Part shown: piece by piece, positions 17,056 to 25,615 of the stretch
How positions within the stretch are numbered: position 1 is the first letter of the stretch
Layout of the letters: every line of letters begins with the position of its first letter
DNA from: Planctomycetota bacterium
GTDB taxonomy: Bacteria; Planctomycetota; GCA-2746535
Assembly (NCBI GenBank): GCA_002746535.1
Contig: NVWA01000006.1
Coordinates: 81,411 to 145,410 of the forward strand
Direction of reading: 5' to 3'
DNA: 64,000 nucleotides
Made by a program: the position numbers and the translations under genes
Notes under the pieces: generated by a model
Database searches by the model: none
Told to the model about the DNA's origin: nothing
The model's input: the letters and a program-made list of their open reading frames with translations, nothing else

Positions 17056-20000
17056 TTATTTTTTACTGATTAAATGGTTTGATAATCCGAAAATTTTAAA
17101 TGCAGGTATTTTAAGATTCAATTGTTCACCATCACGAATAATTTTGATATCAACTTCGTTGCCTATAACTTCGTTATGTAACAATTTGAATTGTCCTTTG
17201 TTTAATATTGGTTTATGGTTGTATGTTAAAATAATGTCATTTGATTTTAGTTTCTTTATGATCTTGGAATGTTCATGATTTCCTGCAATAAAAATAACAC
17301 AATTTGATTTTTTGAGATTCAATTGACAAGTGAATTCTTCTACCTTTGGTATAAAAATAAAATCATTGAAAGTAATATATTCCGGATGATTTAACCTAAC
17401 TTTGATAATTGAGCCTTGGTTCACCTTTTTAGAGTTTAGAAGATTGTGTTGCCCAAGATTATATTCAATGGAAAGCTCTTTTTCATATTGGATAGTGACT
17501 TGATAGTTAAGAGAGAAATTAATGTCTTTAAGTCGCTTGGTTCCATCAGGTGCTTTGAAAACTACTAAGCATGTCTTGTGGCTTTTCATGTTGTTTATAT
17601 CAACTTCAAAAGTATGTATTTTTTTTATTTCATCAAGTTGTAAAATCGGAGACGATATGCTATTGGCTGCATATTCATATAAATACTTACCTGGTTCGAA
17701 TAAATAAAAGAAGTGATTCTTTAATAATTTTAAATTTTTTGGGTATTTTCTTAAACTTATATTTTCCTTTTTTAATGAGATACCACCCATTGTTTCGAGT
17801 TTTGACTTATTCTTATTAGTAGGTTTTATGATTAGTTTTTGATTAAAATTAAGGACTAGCTTATTTTGAATTAAATCTCTATAGGAGATTATATATGTAT
17901 TGTCTTGTCGTACGTTATCTTCCCCCTTGAATGAAAACTTGAGCTGGTATTTTGCACTTTTGAAGCCTTCGAATTTATAATATCCTTTGGTACTAGGTGT
18001 AATTGTTTTTTTTTGCCTTTTGTATATGGATCCACTGGCACTTTTGACCTGGACTTTCATGCCTTTAATTGGTTTATCTTTCAATAGAATTTGAATCTTA
18101 AATTGGTGACGATTATCCTGCATGAGAAGATCGCTGATATTATAATTCCCTCCAGGGTGAACGGTAACATGGGAAGTAAATAGTAATTTAGAAAAATTAG
18201 CATTCCAGATTTTAAATTTTGAAAAATCGGACTTTATATAGGTGTCTTCAATATAACCAAATTTATCTGAACGTATGATCGCATTGTAATTATCGGTTGT
18301 TAAATGACAATTTGAGTAGGTGTTCCCGTTACTATCGATAAGTCTTCCAGATATTTTGGCTTTTTCTTTAAAATAATAGACGGGCTTTGAGTTACGAAAT
18401 TGACCACCGAAAAAGCTGCTCTGATACTTTGAGTTTACCAAAACGAATGGAAATGAAGTGTTGAAGCTTCCAACATCACTCATTTTCACTAGTATGCTAT
18501 TGAATATATAAGTGTTGATTTGGCCAAGGGAATTAAAAGGTTTTATTTCATTTTTTCTGCTATTTTTGTATCTGATATTGATAAATCCCTGTTCGATATT
18601 TTTACCTGAATATAGATCTTTGATCGTTAGTTTAATATCTATTGGTTTCGAGAATGAAATTGTGTTCATTGGATCATTTGGAAAAGCATATTTACTTACC
18701 CAGTCCGAAGAATAACCATTGAATACAAATCGAAAACCAAAAGAGCTATTTTTGGTGGATATGTGATTAAAATTTACACGACCTTCGACAATGTTACCAA
18801 CTTTCTGAACTTTTAAATAAGAAGGTAGCATTAGGTATATATCTTGCATGTTTGAATATTGTATTTTTGTTAATTTTGCATTGCCATATGTTGCGCCAAC
18901 AGGTCTATATAATTCGTGGGGTTGATAGGCCACTAATTCGCCATTTTGGTAAAGATGCCCATCTTCATCTATAATAGAATAACTTATATTTTCACCTTCT
19001 GTAAGCGTAACTTTGGTAATAGACTTTTTGTTAAAGTCTTGAAAAATAAATTTCATGGCATAACGGTCTTTAGTAAATTTCACATAATACAAAAAAGGCT
19101 TATCAGCTAACTCTTTTGAAAAATACTTTCCTTCTTTATTGGTTGTAAGCATCATTTTTTCATAAGTGATTAGATCATAAACTTCCACTGCGACGCCTTC
19201 TATAGGCAGATTTGTTTTTTCATCAGTTATAATGCCAAAATATTTCTTGTTTATTTTTTCTGATTTTAACTGTTGGATTGCATTAGTTTTGATTTCTTCT
19301 TTTGGTAGATCTTTTTTATCAGGTGCATAATTTTTAATCTCATCCTGTTTTGTGGCAATAGGTTCTGTAATATTAGCTATTTCTGATTTGATTGGAATCG
19401 TGTTATCAGATAAAGATTCCTTAGGTTGTTGTGGGGAGTTCTCAATCGGATTTTCAGTAAAAGGATCAATAAAATATATAAAAGCGAGTGTTAAGAGCCC
19501 TATTGGAATTAGTAGTAGTGATGGCAATAAACATTTTTGTAATAGTGGTGATTTTGATAATACATTAGTAATAGTCGTATCTGATTGAATATTTGTTGTT
19601 AATGATTCGAAATGCAAGTCTTGAGTTAGGTCTTTGGTTAAATCTGCCGCAGATACATTTTCTAAGAGTGGTATAAAAGATAATGCTAATGATGCAAAGC
19701 CACTTTTTTTGAGTGATGCTTTTAATAGGTCTAGTGCTTTTTGAATATGTTCATGAATGGTTGAGGTTGGGGTTAATGTTAATGCGGAGATTTCTTTAAG
19801 GCTCATTTTATTTATATATCGATTTAGAATTAAATCTTTTTCATTGTCTTTCAGCTGATTGATATGTTCATAAATAATATTTTGATCAAAGGTATCACTT
19901 GAAGAGATTTCACTAGAGGTATGTTCTATCATATTGCTTGATTTATTTTTAATATTTTTTCGATGATAATCGATGGCCTGATTTAAGCTTACTCTACTAA

Positions 20001-20226
20001 TCCATGCAGTAAGTTTTGAGTTTTTATCAAAGGTGTGTATGTTTTTGATGATTTTAATTAAAACATCCTGTGTAGCATCTTCGGCATCATGTTGATTTTT
20101 TAAAACGTTGTAGCAAATTTTATAGCTGTAAAATTGGCATTGCTTTAAAATTTCCATCAATATTTTTTCAGATGGTGATGAGCAATATTTGATGTAAAGG
20201 CTATTGATGTCGTCAAGGGGTTGCAA
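17056..20226 (-). CDS. Membrane-anchored ECF sigma factor with large extracytoplasmic region
   Basis: This 1056-residue fusion starts at TTG. Residues 11-90 match sigma-70 region 2 ('DAEDATQDV' at 47-55, 'LTAWISRVSLNQAIDYHRKN'). Residues 117-180 match region 4, with the helix-turn-helix 'MSLKEISALTLTPTSTIHEH'. A single strong membrane segment follows at about 231-252. The remaining ~800 residues would lie outside the cytoplasm. A carboxypeptidase regulatory-like beta-sandwich is seen near 328-400 ('YFGIITDEKTNLPIEGVAVE'), further beta-rich segments such as 'AKISGRLIDSNGNTYSNCH' follow, and the end resembles a PDZ domain. No separate anti-sigma gene is adjacent. The architecture suggests a sigma factor tethered to the membrane and controlled by an extracellular signal, perhaps by proteolysis; that mechanism is inference. 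Confidence 0.88.
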   Translation of the reverse strand: MQPLDDINSLYIKYCSSPSEKILMEILKQCQFYSYKICYNVLKNQHDAEDATQDVLIKIIKNIHTFDKNSKLTAWISRVSLNQAIDYHRKNIKNKSSNMIEHTSSEISSSDTFDQNIIYEHINQLKDNEKDLILNRYINKMSLKEISALTLTPTSTIHEHIQKALDLLKASLKKSGFASLALSFIPLLENVSAADLTKDLTQDLHFESLTTNIQSDTTITNVLSKSPLLQKCLLPSLLLIPIGLLTLAFIYFIDPFTENPIENSPQQPKESLSDNTIPIKSEIANITEPIATKQDEIKNYAPDKKDLPKEEIKTNAIQQLKSEKINKKYFGIITDEKTNLPIEGVAVEVYDLITYEKMMLTTNKEGKYFSKELADKPFLYYVKFTKDRYAMKFIFQDFNKKSITKVTLTEGENISYSIIDEDGHLYQNGELVAYQPHELYRPVGATYGNAKLTKIQYSNMQDIYLMLPSYLKVQKVGNIVEGRVNFNHISTKNSSFGFRFVFNGYSSDWVSKYAFPNDPMNTISFSKPIDIKLTIKDLYSGKNIEQGFINIRYKNSRKNEIKPFNSLGQINTYIFNSILVKMSDVGSFNTSFPFVLVNSKYQSSFFGGQFRNSKPVYYFKEKAKISGRLIDSNGNTYSNCHLTTDNYNAIIRSDKFGYIEDTYIKSDFSKFKIWNANFSKLLFTSHVTVHPGGNYNISDLLMQDNRHQFKIQILLKDKPIKGMKVQVKSASGSIYKRQKKTITPSTKGYYKFEGFKSAKYQLKFSFKGEDNVRQDNTYIISYRDLIQNKLVLNFNQKLIIKPTNKNKSKLETMGGISLKKENISLRKYPKNLKLLKNHFFYLFEPGKYLYEYAANSISSPILQLDEIKKIHTFEVDINNMKSHKTCLVVFKAPDGTKRLKDINFSLNYQVTIQYEKELSIEYNLGQHNLLNSKKVNQGSIIKVRLNHPEYITFNDFIFIPKVEEFTCQLNLKKSNCVIFIAGNHEHSKIIKKLKSNDIILTYNHKPILNKGQFKLLHNEVIGNEVDIKIIRDGEQLNLKIPAFKIFGLSNHLISKK

Positions 20227-20234
20227 GGTAGAAT

Positions 20235-20239
20235 CTCCT
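20235..20239 (-). promoter_or_regulatory. Shine-Dalgarno for the TTG start of the sigma-factor fusion
   Basis: On the minus strand AGGAG is followed after 8 bases by TTG at 20226. No ATG precedes region 2 in the frame, so the TTG start is needed for a complete sigma domain. Confidence 0.7.
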
Positions 20240-20542
20240 GAGAATGTTTTATTTTATTCTAAGAAAACGCCTAGTAAGATAGTTTTCCGGATTATTTTAA
20301 ATTTAATTTAAGAATCATCGATCTGCAAAGATTAGGTTAGAAGTCGTTTGAGTTTTGATTTAATTATGTCTTGGAGGGGGGATACAAGAAATACTAGGAC
20401 ACCCCGTTAGATCAAAAACAGAATCTGATGTTTATTAAGCGAGAAACCATTTTTTTTACAAAGGTTTTCTAAGGATTAATTAAAAATAAGCTCTAACACT
20501 TGCCAAATACTGGAATATGTGATATCTTCTGTGTTAGATGGT
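20240..20542. other. Intergenic region before the sigma-factor gene
   Basis: About 300 bases without a gene separate the orphan small gene from the sigma-factor fusion. The region is AT-rich and holds an imperfect inverted repeat near 20440-20472 (AGAAACC and GGTTTTCT around an A/T-rich loop). It should contain the sigma-gene promoter, but I cannot pick a convincing -35/-10 pair. Confidence 0.5.
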
Positions 20543-20896
20543 TTATTTGACTTTTCGGGGTTGAAAATAAATATAATGACTGTCTACATCAATTTCATGA
20601 AATAGTGGTAAGTCACCATAATGATTTAATACTATTTTTTCAGAAATTTGATTTAAATCTGAACTGTTAATCAACAGATCTGATAACCACAAACAATTTG
20701 TAATACTTAAATGATCTTTCCAATTATCGTCTAATAATTCTTGGGCTGAAAAATAGTTACCTGCTGAAGCATGGCCAAGACCTTCTGACATACTAAAGGG
20801 CTTTTTGACATTGGCAGGAATATAATGTACCCAGTAAGGCCATTCTATTGACTCTTCACTTGAACCTAATAAATAACTTTTACATTTTCTTATCAT
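20543..20896 (-). CDS. Hypothetical protein, 117 residues
   Basis: This is a small frame with ATG start and ordinary amino acid composition: no low-complexity run, several Trp and Tyr, and an acidic C-terminal half. It has no signal peptide or membrane segment and resembles no family I know. It is isolated, with more than 240 bases on each side, and lies on the same strand as the sigma-factor fusion and the heparinase-type gene. It could be a standalone accessory protein; the alternative is a chance frame, which the composition makes less likely. Confidence 0.5.
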   Translation of the reverse strand: MIRKCKSYLLGSSEESIEWPYWVHYIPANVKKPFSMSEGLGHASAGNYFSAQELLDDNWKDHLSITNCLWLSDLLINSSDLNQISEKIVLNHYGDLPLFHEIDVDSHYIYFQPRKVK

Positions 20897-21141
20897 TGTG
20901 TTTTATTAGTGTACCTATTAAGCTAATGGTTAAGACTGGCGAAAATATTTACGAGTACGTTCCTGCATATAAGTTGATTCTATAGGCCTTGAATTATAGT
21001 ATAAATAATACAAAGGACATGCGAAGTATATTTTATTTTTGAAATTTATTGTTTGGAGCATTAATTATCTGAACATTGTTAGTGAACTGGAATGGAATTG
21101 TCTCTTCGATTAATGAAAATTTACAGAGCTGGCCTTGTTTT

Positions 21142-23100
21142 CTAGTAAGAGTATCCCGTTTTATATTCTTTGTCATTCAGGGTTATTTTGAGCTTCATTT
21201 CAGACGAGCCAATTTTGGGCTTGCCTAATACTTGAATGGAAACCTTAGGAACAGATTTGACATAAGGCACTAAGACTGTAATAAAACGTAAGTTACTTTT
21301 CTTTTTCTGTGTCTCAATGCGGAAGGCAGGGCGCTTTACTTTTTTCGTATATTTATAAGAGACCCAGCCTTTTTCTTCAACAATAGATAAACCTTTTTGT
21401 GAAAGGCTTTGTATTAGGAGATTTGATTTTCCTTTTTTCCCTGTGTTGAAGCTTAAGTTCTCCTTATCATATATTGCCTCGCCTGGGGCTAGTTGAAAAT
21501 GAATAGCTGTTTTTCCTGTGGTAGTGCCAATGGCTTCGTCAACAAGGACAAAAAACTTTTTATCAACAAAGATAATGGCCCGCCTATGTTTTAAACCTTT
21601 ATAACTATTATTTTCAACGATGACGATATCCTGTTTTTTACCTGGTTTCCAAAGAATTAATTTGTGCTTTTCTTGAGAGGCATTTTTTAAATTTAGAGTA
21701 AGGGTCTGATGCACAGCAGTCTGCTTAAACCAGGTTCTAGCCTTATCGTTACCACTGTATATATAGGAACCTGAATCAGGGGTAAGACGTTTGCCGTTGG
21801 CAAAGAGTTCAAAGGTGCCGTTGTGTGGCTGGTCATGCCAGCCACCGTGCGGGCCGCAATTTAAAACAAGACAAGTTGCTTTTTCACTCCAATCGCTTCG
21901 CATGCTATAGAAGCCACTATCTTTTAGGGCGAAGGTCGTTTGCTTCGCTGCTTTTCCCTGTTTGCCTCCAGTAGCTGAATAAAGGAAGTCTTCTCGATTA
22001 AAGTAATGACCCCATTTATCTAATCTAGAACGATATTTTACCGGTGAATGCGTATCCCCAAATTGAGCCGTCTCGCCATTTGGGAGTCCTAATTGCATTA
22101 ATACCGCTACCATCGCTTCCAGGCGCTTCCAGAATTTATCAGAAAAGACATCCCCTTTATTATTAATCTTCGCTAGCTCAGCTGTTCGAGCAAACCAGTT
22201 AATGCAGCCAACATGATAATTTATGCACTGCTCTACCTGGTGTCCGTCAGCTCTTACCTGGATGTCAACTTCCTTGCTGATATGTTTCGTGCATTTCTTG
22301 ATCCACTGTTCTGATTTTTTAAATTCAGGAAAAGTAAAAGCAATAAAAGCTGCGCCTTCTGCTTCCATTAATCCCCAGTTATTGTGTTTGAAATGTCTAT
22401 TGGTCAAGCCTTCAGCGTGATCGTAGGCAGAATTTAGAAAGGCAACTAAGAGCTCAGGTGTAAAAGAGGGGGAGTCTATAAAATGTAGAAAGTGAGATGT
22501 CCAGGAACGACCACGTATCCCCATTTCAATTGTCCGCCAGGCTTTAGGTAATTTTTTAGGTGTGCTACAGTTTTCTAGCCAGTCTGCTAGCTGGCGTGCA
22601 TAGGCTTTGGCATATTTCTCTTTACCTGTCTGAACGTAAATCCTTGCCAGGGCTCCCCAGGAACTATGTCTATGCAATTGCCAAAGCCATTCATTATCTG
22701 CTTTTGATTTTGACCAATCAATCTTTTTCCCAAAGTCATGGCGAGGATAAGAGGGTGAGGCAATAAGAATATTTTTAACGGCATCATCAGCAATTTCTAA
22801 ATGTTTTTTAGAGACAGTTTTTTCTGATTTAAATCCCTTGATTTTACTTATGACTGGATGCTTAACTGTTTTACGCTTTTTAAAGTACTTCAGAAGGGCC
22901 TTTGCGCATTCATCAGGTTTATCACTTTTGGCTTTAACTTTTTCCAGTCCTTTGAAGTTCAGATTAAGTCTATTTAAAAGAATTTTCATTTCTTTGCCCT
23001 TTTTTATTTTATTTTCCACGCTTTTTTTATTTTCTGCACAGGCAAGACCTGAGATAATTGAAAATATCATTAAGAGTAACAAAAGTTTTTTAATGGTCAT
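21142..23100 (-). CDS. Heparinase II/III family polysaccharide lyase, exported
   Basis: This 652-residue protein has an N-terminal export signal, residues 1-22, ending Gly-Leu-Ala-Cys, so it may be a lipoprotein. The middle (about 130-390) fits the alpha/alpha-toroid of heparinase II/III-type lyases ('HRHSSWGALARIYVQTGKEK', 'HFKHNNWGLMEAEGAAF', 'DGHQVEQCINYHVGCINWF'). The C-terminal beta-sandwich carries the hallmark 'HGGWHDQPHNGTFELFANGK' and 'TPDSGSYIYSG'. Such enzymes cleave uronic-acid-containing polysaccharides such as alginate or glycosaminoglycans by beta-elimination; the exact substrate cannot be told. A 60-base sample at 22021 is about 43% G+C, against about 28% in a sample at 17761, which suggests recent transfer. 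No sulfatase or transporter is adjacent. Confidence 0.9.
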   Translation of the reverse strand: MTIKKLLLLLMIFSIISGLACAENKKSVENKIKKGKEMKILLNRLNLNFKGLEKVKAKSDKPDECAKALLKYFKKRKTVKHPVISKIKGFKSEKTVSKKHLEIADDAVKNILIASPSYPRHDFGKKIDWSKSKADNEWLWQLHRHSSWGALARIYVQTGKEKYAKAYARQLADWLENCSTPKKLPKAWRTIEMGIRGRSWTSHFLHFIDSPSFTPELLVAFLNSAYDHAEGLTNRHFKHNNWGLMEAEGAAFIAFTFPEFKKSEQWIKKCTKHISKEVDIQVRADGHQVEQCINYHVGCINWFARTAELAKINNKGDVFSDKFWKRLEAMVAVLMQLGLPNGETAQFGDTHSPVKYRSRLDKWGHYFNREDFLYSATGGKQGKAAKQTTFALKDSGFYSMRSDWSEKATCLVLNCGPHGGWHDQPHNGTFELFANGKRLTPDSGSYIYSGNDKARTWFKQTAVHQTLTLNLKNASQEKHKLILWKPGKKQDIVIVENNSYKGLKHRRAIIFVDKKFFVLVDEAIGTTTGKTAIHFQLAPGEAIYDKENLSFNTGKKGKSNLLIQSLSQKGLSIVEEKGWVSYKYTKKVKRPAFRIETQKKKSNLRFITVLVPYVKSVPKVSIQVLGKPKIGSSEMKLKITLNDKEYKTGYSY

Positions 23101-23423
23101 GTTTTCCCTTTTTAATGTTGCGAGTCTACCCTAAAAATCGGTAGGATCTATTAGCTATTAATTTTTTATAGAGTTTAGGTTATTTATCAACGACTCCTAA
23201 TAAATTCTTGGCCGTAAGTTCAGTTAACTGATCTCTGCTCATTATTAAAGGAGTCAGTGCAAAGCTGTCTCCTATCCACCTAATAAATCCATAGCAACAA
23301 TAAGCTGGCCAATATAAAACTCAGACTCAGGTGCGATGTTTGCGAGGGTGAGTAATACCTTTTGACGGTGTTTGGCAATTAATATATAAATATATTCCTT
23401 TAATGGTTGATTTTATTATTTAG
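23101..23423. other. Gene-free, apparently decayed stretch
   Basis: No intact frame exists here. On the minus strand 23180-23320 holds a 46-codon fragment ending in TAA, with protein-like composition ('LTPLIMSRDQLTELTAKNLL'). An overlapping fragment in another frame ends at 23272. They look like pieces of a frameshifted gene, but I cannot name its family. Confidence 0.35.
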
Positions 23424-23680
23424 CCCGAGGGATCAAACAATACAAGTGCTTATGAACTTACTCGTGCAATGCAATCTAAAGAGAACATAAAATTATCTCG
23501 TTCAATTAAGAATGAGCAGGGGAGTTTACTCAAAAAAAATATGTTGAGTTATTCGATTGGTCAGGTCGAGAAATAAAGAAAAGTAAATCAGGTGCAATTC
23601 CTTCTCAGCTAAAACCAATCGTTGATCGGCTAGAAATAGACAGAGACTTATGGGTTGATGCTGAAAAGCTTGGGTTTTAA
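23424..23680 (+). pseudogene. Transposase C-terminal remnant (REP-associated/Y1 type)
   Basis: Two plus-strand frames, joined by one frameshift near 23533, encode the tail of a transposase. The first gives a stretch containing 'TSAYELTRAMQSK'. The second contains 'YVELFDWSGREIKKSKSGAI' followed by 'LKPIVDRLEIDRDLW', ending at TAA 23678-23680. From memory this matches the C-terminal region of REP-associated/IS200-like Y1 transposases, which read like YLELLDWTGR..R.DKRGAI..L.PIL.RL. The catalytic N-terminal domain is missing, no start codon fits, and the frame is broken, so this is a dead fragment. No flanking inverted repeats were found. Confidence 0.6.
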
Positions 23681-23848
23681 TTTCTGGAATCGCGAACCAT
23701 CACTTTAAAGGTGGAAAAGAAAACCGCCAATTATTTAATTAATTATTGAAGAGATATCTTTTACACCAAGCGAAATAAATCATCAGATTCGAATTAAAAT
23801 CTGTCCAATTTTTGCATTCTTGTTATTTAGCTTTGTATCAATATTCCA
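23681..23848. other. Rest of the decayed stretch
   Basis: This AT-rich stretch follows the transposase remnant. It holds no frame of useful length and no clear hairpin; it may be further decayed sequence. Confidence 0.4.
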
Positions 23849-24214
23849 TTAAGACTGTTTTGATAAAATAATATTATTAGTACGAATTTTATAAATTTCT
23901 TGGTTAAAGATAATTTGTAATTCTTCTAAGTTTGTTAATGATTTTTCATCGATATTTTTTTTGAGTGATTGAATAAAGTCTTTAGATTTTATGTAAGTAT
24001 TTTCTAATCCAAGGTTTCCAGAGAGACCCTTTATTGAAAGTATGCATTCTAATGATTTGATTTGATTTAAATCATCAATTGACTTTTTAGCTAAAATAAT
24101 AATTTCATTGAAGTTTTCTTCAAAGTCTTCTAGCAATTCCAGATATTTCTTTGGTTTTAAGCCAAAGCCATCTAGTATGTTTCGTATTCGCAGCTTAACA
24201 TTTTCATTGTTCAT
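23849..24214 (-). CDS. Pseudo-Hpt protein lacking the phospho-acceptor histidine
   Basis: This 121-residue helical protein is a paralogue of the Hpt protein encoded at 42221-42565. Both share 'LE(D/E)(F/L)EENFN' near residue 30 and an 'IKG..G..GLE' loop at the same position. In the intact paralogue that loop reads HTIKGDGG, the phosphorylated His being residue 59. Here it reads LSIKGLSG, with Leu (CTT, minus strand 24040-24038) at residue 59. The protein therefore cannot accept a phosphoryl group at the usual site. It may compete for or inhibit a kinase or receiver partner, or be a relic. No histidine kinase or response regulator gene is nearby. Confidence 0.75.
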   Translation of the reverse strand: MNNENVKLRIRNILDGFGLKPKKYLELLEDFEENFNEIIILAKKSIDDLNQIKSLECILSIKGLSGNLGLENTYIKSKDFIQSLKKNIDEKSLTNLEELQIIFNQEIYKIRTNNIILSKQS

Positions 24215-24436
24215 TGTAGGAATCTTTCAAGCACTTTATGATTTACATATTAATTATCCTTCACGAATAAGTGAAAAAAAAGTAAATTAAGTAGTTTTAA
24301 TTAATCAGGAATTTAGGACATCTAATAGGATGAATTGGAAGGAGTATAGATTATTGAGCTTTTCTGAAATTATACGCGCGGGTGATGGTTGGTGAGGTGA
24401 TTTTAAACGGTATTTGACAAATGAATTTGTCTGTGA

Positions 24437-25234
24437 TTATTTTCCAAAAACTTCTATTTCCGTAAAGCCTAACCCAATTTTGTTTGTTGTGCCTTCAATT
24501 ATTTTAATTTTTATAGAGTTAACTTTGATGTTCTTTTTTAAATCAACGGAAACTTCTTCAGCACCTTCAGGGAAACTATCTACTCTAATTTTTGTTTTAT
24601 TATTAAATATTATGTCTGCTTTATTTATTTTTGATCCTTTTTTCAAATAAGAAGAAAGTATTATTTTTGATATATCTCTAGGTTTTTTCCATTTGAATTC
24701 TATCCAAGCTCCATTTGATTCTTTTCTTGTAACCCATGCGTTTCTCCACTTATTTTTTTTAATACCATCCGCGACATTTTTTGGGTTTGTTCTTTTGGAT
24801 TGACTAGATGCTGTGATTGTAGCTTCAGCTGCAATGTTAGTTGTATACTCTTTTTTTTTCTTCAACTTAGATTCTACATTTTTGACTTTGATGTTTTCAT
24901 TGATTTTGACATCGAAATTAAACTCATTGCCCAGCTCACCTAATTCATTAGTGACACCATATTCTTTTTTCTCCAGAGCGGTAATTTTTTTTTGAATTTT
25001 ATTTGCACCTTCAAGATCACCGCTTTTCATTATTTGTTTTTGGCGTAGTTTATAATCTCTAATTAATTGACTTCTTAATAACTCCATACCTTTGCGATAT
25101 TCACTTTTCATTCTAATTATTCGTCCCTGATACTTTTTTAATACTACATCAGGCTTATCTTTTTTATCTTGTGAAAAAGCTATGGTGAAAATTAATAATA
25201 AAATAGTAATAAATATTAGATTTTTCATCTTCAT
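24437..25234 (-). CDS. Exported protein: helical domain plus discoidin-like (F5/8C) domain
   Basis: The ATG at 25234 gives a 265-residue product with a signal peptide (hydrophobic residues 4-20, then Ser-Gln). The frame is also open from TTG 25243, but no ribosome site favours it. Residues ~27-75 form a charged helical segment with 'MKSGDLEGANKI', a motif often seen in Planctomycetota and Lentisphaerota proteins before carbohydrate-binding domains. The C-terminal ~145 residues resemble a discoidin/F5-8C beta-sandwich: 'ITASSQSKRTNPKNVADGIK', 'WVTRKESNGAWIEFKWKKPR', and an end 'GFTEIEVFGK'. It probably binds a glycan or protein ligand outside the cytoplasm; there is no catalytic domain. Confidence 0.8.
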   Translation of the reverse strand: MKMKNLIFITILLLIFTIAFSQDKKDKPDVVLKKYQGRIIRMKSEYRKGMELLRSQLIRDYKLRQKQIMKSGDLEGANKIQKKITALEKKEYGVTNELGELGNEFNFDVKINENIKVKNVESKLKKKKEYTTNIAAEATITASSQSKRTNPKNVADGIKKNKWRNAWVTRKESNGAWIEFKWKKPRDISKIILSSYLKKGSKINKADIIFNNKTKIRVDSFPEGAEEVSVDLKKNIKVNSIKIKIIEGTTNKIGLGFTEIEVFGK

Positions 25235-25243
25235 AACTTTCAA

Positions 25244-25570
25244 AAGGGCAGTTGAAATATTCAGCTAAAGGAGAAAGAATTATATTAATTAAAGAATTTA
25301 TAGATATAATTTATTTAGAATTACCTCCTAATATGTATCCCAGTCCTAATATAAGCTTATTTCCTATTCCTCTATCAACAGATGCTTTTTATGCATATAG
25401 TTGCCATGTCGTATGGCTAAAATATTTATCTGGATTCATATCCACGTTAAATCGTATTAGAAGAAATTGTATTTCCAAGAAATCAGAAAGGAGTTCTGAA
25501 ATCCTGATGGTTTGCAAAAAGAAGAATAGGAGTAATTCTTTAAATTCATTTATTTTAATTTTATTGGGCT
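25244..25570. other. Gene-free stretch between discoidin-like and NHL genes
   Basis: The only frame (plus strand, TTG at 25252 to 25572) has poor ribosome-site support, an odd composition and no recognisable motif, so I do not call it. The stretch is AT-rich and must hold the promoter for the discoidin-like gene. It ends at a GC-rich hairpin. Confidence 0.4.
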
Positions 25571-25597
25571 GAAACGCGGACGAGATGTCCGCGTTTC
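25571..25597 (-). terminator. GC-rich 11-bp hairpin after the NHL gene
   Basis: GAAACGCGGAC (25571-25581), a 5-base loop, and GTCCGCGTTTC (25587-25597) form a perfect inverted repeat. It lies 18 bases beyond the stop of the NHL gene on the minus strand, so transcription termination is the simplest reading, although no strong T-run follows. It is much more GC-rich than its surroundings and could also be a REP-like palindrome; only one copy was seen. Confidence 0.55.
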
Positions 25598-25615
25598 TAG
25601 GGGAAAAGATATGTG

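Noticed and set aside
16958-17278. Plus-strand frame of 106 codons downstream of the PQQ operon
   Set aside because: It lies mostly antisense to the sigma-factor fusion's C-terminus, which has a clear PDZ-like pattern, and it has no good ribosome site or motif.
25252-25572. Plus-strand frame of 106 codons between the discoidin-like and NHL genes
   Set aside because: TTG start with poorly spaced ribosome site, no recognisable motif, on the opposite strand to both neighbours. It ends in the GC-rich hairpin, which could hint at a real transcript, but support is too weak.
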